This document shows, one piece after another, positions 42,967 to 50,773 of a DNA stretch of 64,000 bases. Position 1 is the stretch's first letter; each line of letters opens with the position of its first letter. The notes under the pieces were generated by a model that made no database searches, was not told where the DNA came from, and saw nothing but the letters and a program-made list of their open reading frames with translations. Origin of the DNA: Paenibacillus hamazuiensis. GTDB lineage: Bacteria > Bacillota > Bacilli > Paenibacillales > NBRC-103111. Location of the stretch: contig NZ_JALRMO010000001.1 in assembly GCF_023276405.1 (NCBI RefSeq), forward strand, positions 2,108,001-2,172,000. The letters run 5' to 3'. A program made the translations under genes and the position numbers.

Positions 42967-43776
42967 ATGCCGGAATTGCCGGAAATGGAAAATTATAAGC
43001 AACTGCTTGGTCCGAGAGTCGCGGGGAAAGTCATCACAGGGGTGGACATTCAGAGGGAAAAATCACTGAACGTTCCTGCCCCTTTATTTATACGTGAAGT
43101 GCAGGGCCAATCGATTACCCGCGTCGAGCGGAGGGCCAAACATCTGCTGTTTCATTTGTCGAACGCCAAAGTTCTGCTGCTGCATCTGATGCTCGGGGGC
43201 TGGATGTTTTTCGGGAGGCGCGAGGAGAAGCCTGACCGAACATGCCAGGTGACGCTGAGCTTCGGCGACCTCCATCTGTATTTTATCGGGCTGCGCCTCG
43301 GATATTTACACCTGCACGATCCGCATGAAGTCGATTTGCTGCTGCAAAAGCTGGGTCCCGAGCCGCTGGAGCCGATCTTTACATTCGAACGGTTTGTTCA
43401 GACGATGAAACCCCGACGCGGAAACCTTAAGGTTACTTTGGTGGATCAAAGCATCTTGTCGGGCATCGGCAATTGTTATTCCGACGAGATATGCTTTCAT
43501 GCCGGCCTGCTCCCCGCCAGGAGCGTGAATGGTTTGAACGCCGAGGAGCTCGGAACGCTGTACCGCTCGATGCGCGAGGTGCTGCTGGAGGCGATCCGCT
43601 ACGGCGGCTATATGGAATCGCCATTGTACGCCGGCGACGAGCTGACCGGTTCCTTCGACTGCCGGTGCAGGGTGTACGACCGCGAGGGAGAGCCGTGCGT
43701 CGTCTGCGGCACTTCGATCGAACGCCACGAAATTTCATCGAAAAAATCGTTCAGCTGTCCGAACTGTCAGCATTAG
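42967..43776 (+). CDS. Fpg/Nei family DNA glycosylase, divergent zinc finger
   Basis: This 269-residue glycosylase/AP lyase of the MutM/Nei family begins MPELPEMENY, so the catalytic Pro2 and Glu3 are present, and keeps the beta-hairpin Lys in VERRAKHLLFHL. The H2TH region is LVDQSILSGIGNCYSDEICFHAGLLP. The zinc finger has PCVVCG and SCPNCQ, but the loop that in Fpg reads GR(G/S)T is KKSF here, so the usual DNA-contacting Arg is a Lys. It would remove oxidised bases, but specificity may differ from 8-oxoguanine. Starts with ATG at 42967; nfo follows 10 bases later. Confidence 0.9.
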   Translation: MPELPEMENYKQLLGPRVAGKVITGVDIQREKSLNVPAPLFIREVQGQSITRVERRAKHLLFHLSNAKVLLLHLMLGGWMFFGRREEKPDRTCQVTLSFGDLHLYFIGLRLGYLHLHDPHEVDLLLQKLGPEPLEPIFTFERFVQTMKPRRGNLKVTLVDQSILSGIGNCYSDEICFHAGLLPARSVNGLNAEELGTLYRSMREVLLEAIRYGGYMESPLYAGDELTGSFDCRCRVYDREGEPCVVCGTSIERHEISSKKSFSCPNCQH

Positions 43777-43786
43777 GAGACGAGCC

Positions 43787-44638
43787 ATGAGATTCGGTTG
43801 TCATATCAGCATTCGCCACGGCTATCTGGAAGCTGCCAAAACCGCTCTTCGCATCGGAGCCGGAGCGTTTCAATATTTTCCGAAAAATCCGCGAAGCCTG
43901 TCCGTCAAGTCGTTTGCACGCGCCGATGCGGAAGGCTGCGCTGCGTTTTGCAGGGAACACGGCATCGCTTCCATCGCGCACGCACCGTATCCGACGAATC
44001 TTGCTGTGGACGATCCGGGGCTCCGGCAAGCGACGCTTGCATCCGTATTGAACGACTTGGAGATCGCCGAAGCTTGCGGATCCGTCGGCCTTGTCGTCCA
44101 TTTTGGAAAATATAAGGGGTCGGACCCGTTACAAGGCTACAAAAATATTATACAATTAATCAATGACATTACCGCTTCCTGGCAAGGAAACGCGCTGCTG
44201 CTGATCGAGAACCAGGCGGGCGAAGGTTCCGCGATGGGAACCACTTTCGAGGAGCTCGTGAAAATCAGAAGTTTGGTGAGCCGGCCGCACAAGGTCGCCT
44301 TCTGCTTCGATACCTGCCATGCGTTTGCCAGCGGTTTATGGAAAGGTGATGACTGGCCGGAGGCGGCCGCCAGAGGGGCGGCTCTCGGATACTTCGACCA
44401 TCTGAAGGCGATTCATTTGAACGACTCGCGATATGAATCGGGATCGGGCAAGGACCGCCACGCAAACATCGGCTCCGGCTTCATCGGGACTCGCGGAATG
44501 GAGACGTTTTTGCGGTCGCCTTTTTTCGCCCGCGGCATTCCCGTTGTGCTCGAAACTCCCGTTCCCCGGGGCGGGTCCCATGAGGGAGAAATTCGTTTTG
44601 CGATGCAGCTGGGGGGTTACACGGCCGGGAAAGTTTGA
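43787..44638 (+). CDS. nfo: endonuclease IV-type AP endonuclease
   Basis: This 283-residue TIM-barrel nuclease cuts 5' to abasic sites. The metal-ligand series of endonuclease IV is visible: FGCHISIRHG, AHAPYPTNLA, VVHFGKYKG, LIENQAGEGSAMG, FCFDTCHAFASG, HLNDSRYESGSGKDRHANIGSGFIG and VLETPVP. The family usually reads HPG where this has HFG. AGGAG is 8 bases before the ATG at 43787. It is encoded 10 bases after the Fpg-like glycosylase, whose abasic or nicked products it could process. Confidence 0.93.
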   Translation: MRFGCHISIRHGYLEAAKTALRIGAGAFQYFPKNPRSLSVKSFARADAEGCAAFCREHGIASIAHAPYPTNLAVDDPGLRQATLASVLNDLEIAEACGSVGLVVHFGKYKGSDPLQGYKNIIQLINDITASWQGNALLLIENQAGEGSAMGTTFEELVKIRSLVSRPHKVAFCFDTCHAFASGLWKGDDWPEAAARGAALGYFDHLKAIHLNDSRYESGSGKDRHANIGSGFIGTRGMETFLRSPFFARGIPVVLETPVPRGGSHEGEIRFAMQLGGYTAGKV

Positions 44639-44673
44639 TCCGCGTCTGTTTTAACGGGGAGGTGCACCACATC

Positions 44674-45051
44674 ATGATTCGCGTATTCTTGGACGACATG
44701 CGCCGGTGTCCGGAAGGATTTGTTTTGGCTAAAGACGCTGCGGAGTGTATTTTGCTGTTGGAACAATGCGAGGTGGAAGTGCTCTCGCTCGATTACGATT
44801 TGGGGCCGGGACAGCCTACCGGCCTTGAGGTTGTCATGCACATGGTGCGGAAGCGGCTGTTTCCCCGCGAAATTTACCTGCATACGTCGAGCGCCTCCGG
44901 GCGTGTCAGCATGTTTAATTTGCTGTATGCGCATAAGCCGGAAGGAACGGTTTTGTACAATCACCCGATTCCGCCGGAGAAGGCGGCAGAGTGGATTTTG
45001 CAGCGGAAACGGGAGTCGGAAAACGGCAACAAAGATACAGACGGGAGTTGA
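44674..45051 (+). CDS. cyclic-phosphate processing receiver (cREC) domain protein
   Basis: This 125-residue stand-alone receiver-like protein begins IRVFLDDMRRCPEGF, where the DD pair is the usual acidic pocket, and has SLDYDLGPGQPTGLEVVMHM, with Asp at the phospho-acceptor strand, then YLHTSSASGRVSMFNLL. This matches the cREC family, found near RNA 2',3'-cyclic phosphate processing genes. It has no output domain. The ATG at 44674 follows GGGGAGG; a TTG at 44635 overlapping the nfo stop is less likely. The ABC ATPase gene starts 5 bases later. Confidence 0.82.
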   Translation: MIRVFLDDMRRCPEGFVLAKDAAECILLLEQCEVEVLSLDYDLGPGQPTGLEVVMHMVRKRLFPREIYLHTSSASGRVSMFNLLYAHKPEGTVLYNHPIPPEKAAEWILQRKRESENGNKDTDGS

Positions 45052-45056
45052 AACGA

Positions 45057-45821
45057 TTGATTAGCTTGAGCGGCATTCATTTTATTCGCGAAGATCGGCA
45101 CATTTTATCCGATGTCAATTTGACGGTAAAAGAGGGAGAGCATTGGGTCATTTTGGGGCGCAACGGCTCCGGCAAAACGACGCTGCTGGAGATGATGATC
45201 GGTTATATGTTCCCGTCCAGCGGCAAGGTGGAGGTGCTTGGCAACGTATACGGGCAATGTGACGTGCGCGAGGTGCGCAAGCATATCGGCTACATCAGCC
45301 AATCGCTGTTTGAAAAGCTGACGCCGCGCGATCCCGTATGGGAAGTCGTGGCTACCGGGGAGTACAGCTTCCTTCGTTTCTATCAGGAAATTCCCGAGGA
45401 AGTGAAAGCGAAGGCGATCGGGATGCTGGAGAGAGTGAATCTTGTCCATTTGCAGGACCAGCCGCTCGGTACGCTGTCGCAAGGCGAGCGCAAAAAAGTG
45501 ATGTTGGCCAGGTCGCTGATGCAAAACCCGAGCATTTTGATTATGGACGAGCCTTGCGCCGGACTGGACTTATACGAACGGGAAAAGCTGCTGGATGACA
45601 TCAACAGCCTTCATTCGCAGCAGCTGACGATCATCTATGTAACTCATCATATCGAGGAAATTATGCCGGTGTTTACGCACGTCCTGCTTATAGAGCAGGG
45701 GAAAATCATCGCATCCGGGGCGAAAAACGATGTGCTGAATGCGGATAACCTGTATAAAGCGTACCGGGTGCCGCTGCAGATCGATTGGTTTCGCGACAGG
45801 CCGTGGATTAAAGTGCTGTGA
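45057..45821 (+). CDS. orphan ABC ATPase, YlmA-like
   Basis: This is a 254-residue ABC-type ATPase with Walker A VILGRNGSGKTTLLEMM, Q-loop IGYISQSLFEKL, a signature LSQGERKKVMLARSLM (LSQGE in place of LSGGQ), Walker B ILIMDEPCAGLDLYE and H-loop YVTHHIEEI. It resembles B. subtilis YlmA and the ModF-like group. No permease gene lies nearby. The TTG at 45057 has GGGAG 9 bases upstream. The role is unknown. Confidence 0.85.
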   Translation: MISLSGIHFIREDRHILSDVNLTVKEGEHWVILGRNGSGKTTLLEMMIGYMFPSSGKVEVLGNVYGQCDVREVRKHIGYISQSLFEKLTPRDPVWEVVATGEYSFLRFYQEIPEEVKAKAIGMLERVNLVHLQDQPLGTLSQGERKKVMLARSLMQNPSILIMDEPCAGLDLYEREKLLDDINSLHSQQLTIIYVTHHIEEIMPVFTHVLLIEQGKIIASGAKNDVLNADNLYKAYRVPLQIDWFRDRPWIKVL

Positions 45822-45847
45822 AGGACGTACATATCGAAGGAGATCGC

Positions 45848-46903
45848 ATGGACAGCATGACGAATAATGACAAGGCAGCCGGTTTTATCGCCACCTCCAA
45901 TCATGGCTTCGGCGCGCAGGCGATGGAGGAAATTCGCCGGCTTTTTGAACAAGTGAAGCTGACGGCCATCGTGCCGGCGGAAATTTTTCGCTTCGATGCA
46001 GAAGGAATTTCCAAGCGGGAAGCGACGTTGCTGCTGACCGAGAGGGAGCCTGTCTTTGTAAGGCACGTTCAGCCGGTGGATGTTCAGGTGGCTATCGACC
46101 GGACGGAGTCCGATTTGCACCGTCTTCAGGAAACGGTGAAATCGTCTTTTAACCTGCCGGAAGGGGCCAAAGTTGCGGTGCAAACCCGCAAGCTCGACGG
46201 TGTGGAGTATGCCTACACGCCGTTTGCCTGCAAAGAGGCGATCGACGAAGCGATCGTACGGAACTTTCGGGCGGAGCCGGTCGTGAAAGGCGCCGACCTC
46301 ATCATTTCCGTTTTTTTGACGGCGGAGCTTGCGCTTATCGGGTTGTCCGCGCCTGCGGACAATTTGTCCGATTGGTCAGGCGGCGCGGTCCGGTTTCAGC
46401 GGGAGGAGGGGCAAATCTCGCGTGCCAAATTCAAGCTGCTGGAAGCGGAGATGCGCTTCGGGCTTGATTTTCGCAGCTATCGGAACGCTTTGGACATCGG
46501 CGCCGCACCGGGCGGCTGGACGTCGCTGCTGCTGGAGCGCGGCTGCCACGTCACCGCCGTCGATCCTGCCCGGCTCGATCCCGGGCTTTTGCAGCATCCG
46601 AAGCTGACGTTTTTGCAAAAAAACGCCGGGGACGTTCGTTTCCGCGATGGCGCCTTCGACCTGCTCGTTTGCGATATGAGCTGGAGCCCGCGCCAGATGA
46701 CGACGCTCGTAGGGGATCTGCTGTACGCGGTTCAGCCTGGCGGAACATGCATCATTACCGTGAAGCTGATGCACAAGAAAGCATTTCAGACGATGCGCGA
46801 GGTGGTCGGGGATTTGTCGCCGCAGCTTGAACTGCAGAAAGCAAAGCAGCTGTTTCACAACCGCGAGGAACTGACGATGTTTTTCATCAAAGCGCGAAGC
46901 TAG
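45848..46903 (+). CDS. FtsJ/RlmM-like RNA ribose methyltransferase with N-terminal THUMP-like region
   Basis: This 351-residue methyltransferase has a C-terminal FtsJ domain: SRAKFKLLEAEM (first catalytic Lys), LDIGAAPGGWTSLLLERG (SAM motif), LLVCDMSWSP (catalytic Asp), VKLMHKKAF (second Lys) and NREELTMFFI (Glu), giving a K-D-K-E tetrad. The first 180 residues (ATSNHGFGAQAMEEIRRLF) look like the THUMP-containing N-terminus of RlmM, which makes Cm2498 in 23S rRNA. The substrate is thus probably rRNA. AAGGAG precedes the ATG at 45848. Confidence 0.85.
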   Translation: MDSMTNNDKAAGFIATSNHGFGAQAMEEIRRLFEQVKLTAIVPAEIFRFDAEGISKREATLLLTEREPVFVRHVQPVDVQVAIDRTESDLHRLQETVKSSFNLPEGAKVAVQTRKLDGVEYAYTPFACKEAIDEAIVRNFRAEPVVKGADLIISVFLTAELALIGLSAPADNLSDWSGGAVRFQREEGQISRAKFKLLEAEMRFGLDFRSYRNALDIGAAPGGWTSLLLERGCHVTAVDPARLDPGLLQHPKLTFLQKNAGDVRFRDGAFDLLVCDMSWSPRQMTTLVGDLLYAVQPGGTCIITVKLMHKKAFQTMREVVGDLSPQLELQKAKQLFHNREELTMFFIKARS

Positions 46904-46913
46904 GGGTGCAGGG

Positions 46914-47549
46914 ATGGGCGAAAATAATCCGGTATCAAGATGGGACCGCATTTTTGCGGATACGGATAGAGGCAAGCCGGTGTACGACGATTGGCTTGAC
47001 AAGCACGAGCACATTTTGCGGTTGTCGGCGGACTTGCCGGTGATCGATCTGGGCTGCGGTTACGGATGCGATACATTGTATTTGGCGGAGCGGGGTTACC
47101 GGGTCATTTCCTGCGACATTTCGGAGGAGGCGTTGAAGCAGATTCGGCGTTATATTCCGGAGGCGGAGACGGTGCCGCTCAATTTGCTGGACGGATTGCC
47201 GTTTGCGGACGGTTCGGCCGCGCTGATTATCGCCGATTTAAGCCTGCACTACTTCCGCTGGGCGGATACGGTTCGCATTGCCGGTGAAATTCGCCGGGTT
47301 TTGCAGCCGGGAGGGTATTTGCTGTGCAGGGTAAATTCGATTCGGGACGAGCTGTTCGGGGCCGGACAAGGCCGGATGGCGGAGCCGAACTATTACGAGA
47401 CGGAAGAGGGACATTTTAAGCGTTTTTTCGAACGGGAAGATTTGCTCGAACTGTTTAAGCATTGGAATGTCGAATATTTGCAGGAAGCGGACATGCACCG
47501 GTATGGCAGGAAAAAGGTGCTGTGGGAGGCCGCACTGCATAAAGCGTGA
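46914..47549 (+). CDS. class I SAM-dependent methyltransferase
   Basis: This 211-residue UbiE/TehB-like methyltransferase has VIDLGCGYGCDTLYLAERGYRVISCDIS (SAM motif I and II), then LPFADGSAALIIADLSLHYF and ALKQIRRY. The C-terminal part includes HFKRFFEREDLLELF. The layout is that of small-molecule methyltransferases, but the substrate is unknown. It starts 10 bases after the FtsJ-like gene. Confidence 0.88.
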   Translation: MGENNPVSRWDRIFADTDRGKPVYDDWLDKHEHILRLSADLPVIDLGCGYGCDTLYLAERGYRVISCDISEEALKQIRRYIPEAETVPLNLLDGLPFADGSAALIIADLSLHYFRWADTVRIAGEIRRVLQPGGYLLCRVNSIRDELFGAGQGRMAEPNYYETEEGHFKRFFEREDLLELFKHWNVEYLQEADMHRYGRKKVLWEAALHKA

Positions 47550-47559
47550 ACGGGAGTGG

Positions 47560-48036
47560 ATGAAATTGGAACAGCTGATTGCAAATTATTCCAAAGGGTA
47601 TGACATGTTAAGTGAGGCGTTGGTCGGAGTTTCGCAGGAACTTCTGAACTTCAAGCCGGCTCCGGACAAATGGAGCATCAAAGAGATCGTCATCCATGTA
47701 AGCGACGCCGAGATGGTGGCGATTTACCGGATGAAGAAGGTCATTGCGGAAGAAAATCCGCTTCTGTTCAAATTCGATCCCGACGCCTGGGCCGGGCGGC
47801 TCCATTATTTGGCGCTCGATCATGAGCCTTATTTGCAGATGTTCCGATCGCAGCGGGCAATGATGACGCAAATTCTTTTGGCGCTGAAGCCGGAGAATTG
47901 GGAACGTACGGGTGTTCATAACGTCGCAGGGAAACAGACGCTGCGCGACATTGTGCAAACATTCGTCGGTCACGTCGACAGACACATTAAGCAGATCGAA
48001 CGCAATAAGGAGGCTTTTTCCAGACGCTCACAATAA
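47560..48036 (+). CDS. DinB family protein
   Basis: This 158-residue four-helix-bundle protein of the DinB/YfiT family begins LEQLIANYSKGYDMLSEAL, with LNFKPAPDKWSIKEIVIHVSDAE (first metal His) and FVGHVDRHIKQIERNK (the HxxxH pair). Members bind a divalent metal and some are bacillithiol or mycothiol transferases. GGGAG is 5 bases before the ATG at 47560. It is the last gene of the methyltransferase cluster. Confidence 0.88.
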   Translation: MKLEQLIANYSKGYDMLSEALVGVSQELLNFKPAPDKWSIKEIVIHVSDAEMVAIYRMKKVIAEENPLLFKFDPDAWAGRLHYLALDHEPYLQMFRSQRAMMTQILLALKPENWERTGVHNVAGKQTLRDIVQTFVGHVDRHIKQIERNKEAFSRRSQ

Positions 48037-48132
48037 GCGCTCCGGAATATATGAAGCATTTTCCCGATAAAGGGCGATTCTTGCATTCGTCAAATCGATG
48101 ATTTGCAGAAACAACAAATACCGAACATACAG

Positions 48133-48161
48133 TTGTTTTCTTCCGGAATTGTTGGTATAAT
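48133..48161 (+). promoter_or_regulatory. sigma-A promoter upstream of the Tad operon leader
   Basis: TTGTTT (48133-48138) and TATAAT (48156-48161) with 17-bp spacing. Transcription would begin near 48168, only about 20 bases before a terminator hairpin. Confidence 0.7.
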
Positions 48162-48175
48162 GTGGGTAATTTCAA

Positions 48176-48220
48176 ATGAGCACAAGCGGAAGCACCGCTG
48201 ACGAACGAAAGGTTCGTTAG
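48176..48220 (+). other. 14-codon leader ORF overlapping the leader terminator
   Basis: ATG to TAG encodes STSGSTADERKVR after Met. No strong ribosome site precedes it (GGGT only). It spans the 5' arm of the terminator stem, so ribosomes on it could disrupt the hairpin. Speculative. Confidence 0.3.
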
Positions 48221-48234
48221 CGCGTGCTTTTTTT
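48190..48234 (+). terminator. leader terminator / attenuator before the Tad operon
   Basis: A 10-bp stem GCTGACGAAC/GTTCGTTAGC with a GAAAG loop is extended by AAGCAC/GTGCTT and followed by seven T. An alternative hairpin GCGG-AAGCA-CCGC (48187-48199) would use the terminator's left arm, giving mutually exclusive folds. Confidence 0.85.
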
Positions 48235-48255
48235 GTTGCCGTAAAAAGGAGGGGG

Positions 48256-48360
48256 TTGTCACTGGACGAACAATTGCAGATCAAGCTGGTTATCGCCGCC
48301 GCCATCCTTTCGCTCGCGCACGTCGCCGTTGGATTGCTGAAGCTGAATTCGATCCTGTAG
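48256..48360 (+). CDS. 34-residue hydrophobic protein at the head of the Tad operon
   Basis: A short ORF after AAAGGAGG starts with TTG at 48256 or CTG at 48262 and encodes up to 34 residues: a polar start (SLDEQLQIK) and one membrane helix (LVIAAAILSLAHVAVGLL). Its TAG is followed by GGAGGAACCGAC and the ATG of the tadZ-like gene, so it is the first cistron of the operon. It is not recognised. The size suggests a membrane peptide, possibly an accessory subunit of the secretion machine. Confidence 0.55.
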   Translation: MSLDEQLQIKLVIAAAILSLAHVAVGLLKLNSIL

Positions 48361-48372
48361 GGAGGAACCGAC

Positions 48373-49494
48373 ATGCTGCTCGTATTGCTGGATGCCGACA
48401 CGTTGTTTTTGGACATGGTCTCCGCTTATGTTCGAACGACGGAGCTGGCCGAACGATTTACCGTGAAGTCGTTCAGCTCCAGAGAGCAAGGATTATCATT
48501 TTTGGAAACGGCCCGGGAAAAATGCATTTTGCTTATTCACGAATCGTTTTTTCCGCTGCCGGACCGGGTGTTTGAGCAGCCTCTAGGCTGTACGTTGTTT
48601 TTGAGCAACTCACCGTCCGCCTCCGATGTGTTGGAATACCCGATGCTGTTCAAATACCAGCCGCTGAATCAACTGATGGCGCAAGTTGCAGCCCATTACA
48701 ACGAGTATACGTCGTCTGCGCCGATCCGCGGCAAGCAAACGACGGAGGTCGTCGCCGTTTATTCCGCGACAGGAGGAACCGGCAAAACGGCATTGTCGCT
48801 GCACTGGGCCATGCAGTCGGCACTGCTGGACCGGAGCGTTTTTTACCTGAATCTGGAGCTTCACAGTGGGTTACACCCATTGCTTGCGGCTTCAGGCAAA
48901 GACCTGTTTGCTCAGGCGGTTTATTACGCCAAAACAAATCCGAAGCAGCTAGCCGCTAGGCTCGGCTCGCTTGTTTCGTACCATCCGCTTTACAAGTTCA
49001 GCTATTTGGAAACTTCTTCTTATGCCGAGGAACTGCTTGAAATGGGAGAATCCGAAGTCATCGCGTTGATCGACGCGATCGCCGCTACGGGCGAATACCG
49101 CACGATTGTGATCGATTTGGAGTCCAGTCTGCACCCGCGTATTATCGGCGCAATTTCCCGCTGCGACAGATTGATGTGGATGGTGCTTGACGAAGCTCAG
49201 CAGCTGCAAAAGACGCTGCATGTATTGAAAATGCTGCGGGACGGAGCCGTGCCGGGAGGCGGAGAATGGATCGGCAAAGCGGAGCTGATTGTCAACAAAC
49301 ATACGGGAAAGCTGTCGAACCGGCTGGAGAAGCTGGGACTTAGGATAGCCGGAGAACTTCCATATATTCCGCAGTGGAAGTCGTACGGCGAGGTGGAGCA
49401 GCTGCTTCATTGTCCGCCGTTTCAGGAGCAAGTGTTACGATTGATGCAGGAAGGAAGCGGAATGGTTGAGGTGAAGCGGGTTGCAGGAGCATGA
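48373..49494 (+). CDS. TadZ/CpaE-like pilus assembly ATPase
   Basis: This is a 373-residue protein with an N-terminal receiver-like half (LLVLLDADTLFLDMVSAYVR, acidic pocket incomplete) and a C-terminal MinD/ParA-like ATPase half, as in TadZ/CpaE, which places the Tad machine in the cell. The P-loop is YSATGGTGKTALSLHW: the signature Lys of the deviant Walker A (KGGxGKT) is Thr here. A Walker A'-like YRTIVIDLESSLHPR and NKHTGKL follow. GGAGG is 7 bases before the ATG. It overlaps the cpaF start by 14 bases. Confidence 0.82.
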   Translation: MLLVLLDADTLFLDMVSAYVRTTELAERFTVKSFSSREQGLSFLETAREKCILLIHESFFPLPDRVFEQPLGCTLFLSNSPSASDVLEYPMLFKYQPLNQLMAQVAAHYNEYTSSAPIRGKQTTEVVAVYSATGGTGKTALSLHWAMQSALLDRSVFYLNLELHSGLHPLLAASGKDLFAQAVYYAKTNPKQLAARLGSLVSYHPLYKFSYLETSSYAEELLEMGESEVIALIDAIAATGEYRTIVIDLESSLHPRIIGAISRCDRLMWMVLDEAQQLQKTLHVLKMLRDGAVPGGGEWIGKAELIVNKHTGKLSNRLEKLGLRIAGELPYIPQWKSYGEVEQLLHCPPFQEQVLRLMQEGSGMVEVKRVAGA

Positions 49495-50773
49495 CCGATT
49501 TTTAAGGCTCAAGGCGCAAATTACCGAACGGCTTGATCTGCATCGGGAAACGACGGACGAGCAGCTTTACGAGCTCGCCGAGCAAGCGGTCTTCGAAGAG
49601 TCGGATCGCAGCTACATGACTGCCCGGCAAAAGCACGCTCTCGTTCAGCGGCTCTTTCATTCGTTTCGTGGATTCGACGTGCTTCAGCCGCTTATTGACG
49701 ATCCGGCAGTTACTGAAATTATGGTAAACAGCCACGAACGTATTTTCGTCGAACAAGAAGGCAAAGTGACATTAAGCCCGGTTCAATTCGAAAGCAGGGA
49801 GAAGCTGGAGGACGTGATCCAGTCAATCGTCGCCAAAGTAAATCGAGTCGTCAACGAAGCGAGCCCGATCGTCGACGCAAGGCTGAAGGACGGCTCACGC
49901 GTCAATGTCGTGCTTCCTCCCGTAGCGTTGGACGGCCCGGCGATGACGATCCGCAAATTCCCCGAGAAACCGCTGACGATGGGCGATTTGATCCGCAAAG
50001 GCGCGCTGACGGAGGAAGCGGCACTTTTTTTGAAAACGCTCGTGCAGGCCAAATACAACATATTTATCAGCGGAGGTACAGGTTCGGGGAAAACGACGTT
50101 TTTGAACGTATTATCGCAGTTCATTCCGGAGGATGAGCGCATCATTACGATTGAGGACTCCGCGGAGCTGCAAATTCGCACGGTACCTAATATCGTCCGT
50201 ATGGAAACGCGGAATGCGAACACCGAAGGGCGCGGCGAAATTACGATGCGCGAGCTCATCAAGTCGTCGCTCCGAATGCGGCCAAGCCGGATTATCGTCG
50301 GCGAGGTGCGTGGGGCGGAGGCGCTTGATATGCTGCAGGCGATGAACACCGGGCATGACGGTTCCTTATCGACGGGACATGCGAATACGACGGCGGACAT
50401 GCTTGGCAGGTTGGAAACGATGGTGCTGAGCGGCGTCACTCTGGAAGTCGAGGTGATCCGCAAGCAAATTGCTTCGGCGCTCGATATATTGATTCACTTG
50501 TCGAGGCTCAGGGATCATTCGCGCCGGGTTATGGAAATCAGCGAAATCGTCGGCATGACGGACGGCGATATTGAGCTGAACCCGCTGTACCGGTTTGTCG
50601 AGACCGGAGAAAATGAGGCGGGTGTCGTGACTGGGCAGCTGGCACCTACAGGAAGCCATCTGCGGCGAACGCATAAGCTGGCACTGGCCGGCCTCCGGGT
50701 TCCCGGGTCGGACATGCAGGGAAAGGAGTCCACCGTTGATAACAGACTACCGCGTTTACAAAATGACCGCTAA
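49481..50773 (+). CDS. CpaF/TadA-type secretion ATPase
   Basis: This 430-residue hexameric ATPase of the type II/IV secretion family powers pilus assembly. It shows DDPAVTEIMVNSHERIFVE at the N-domain, Walker A ISGGTGSGKTTFLN near residue 198, the Asp box IITIEDSAELQI, Walker B PSRIIVGEVRGAEALDMLQAMNTGHDGSLSTGHAN (with His box) and DILIHLSRLRDHSRR. The TTG start at 49481 has GAGGTG 7 bases upstream and overlaps the upstream gene. The C-terminus overlaps tadB by 38 bases. Confidence 0.95.
   Translation: MQEHDRFLRLKAQITERLDLHRETTDEQLYELAEQAVFEESDRSYMTARQKHALVQRLFHSFRGFDVLQPLIDDPAVTEIMVNSHERIFVEQEGKVTLSPVQFESREKLEDVIQSIVAKVNRVVNEASPIVDARLKDGSRVNVVLPPVALDGPAMTIRKFPEKPLTMGDLIRKGALTEEAALFLKTLVQAKYNIFISGGTGSGKTTFLNVLSQFIPEDERIITIEDSAELQIRTVPNIVRMETRNANTEGRGEITMRELIKSSLRMRPSRIIVGEVRGAEALDMLQAMNTGHDGSLSTGHANTTADMLGRLETMVLSGVTLEVEVIRKQIASALDILIHLSRLRDHSRRVMEISEIVGMTDGDIELNPLYRFVETGENEAGVVTGQLAPTGSHLRRTHKLALAGLRVPGSDMQGKESTVDNRLPRLQNDR

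Noticed and set aside
48122-48135. LexA box (CGAACATACAGTTG) near the Tad promoter
   Set aside because: The left half is good but the right half is poor (11 of 14), and it lies upstream of the -35 and not within the promoter.
48162-48240. GEMM c-di-GMP or preQ1 riboswitch in the Tad leader
   Set aside because: I could not find the conserved core bases of either class, so it is reported only as a possible attenuator.
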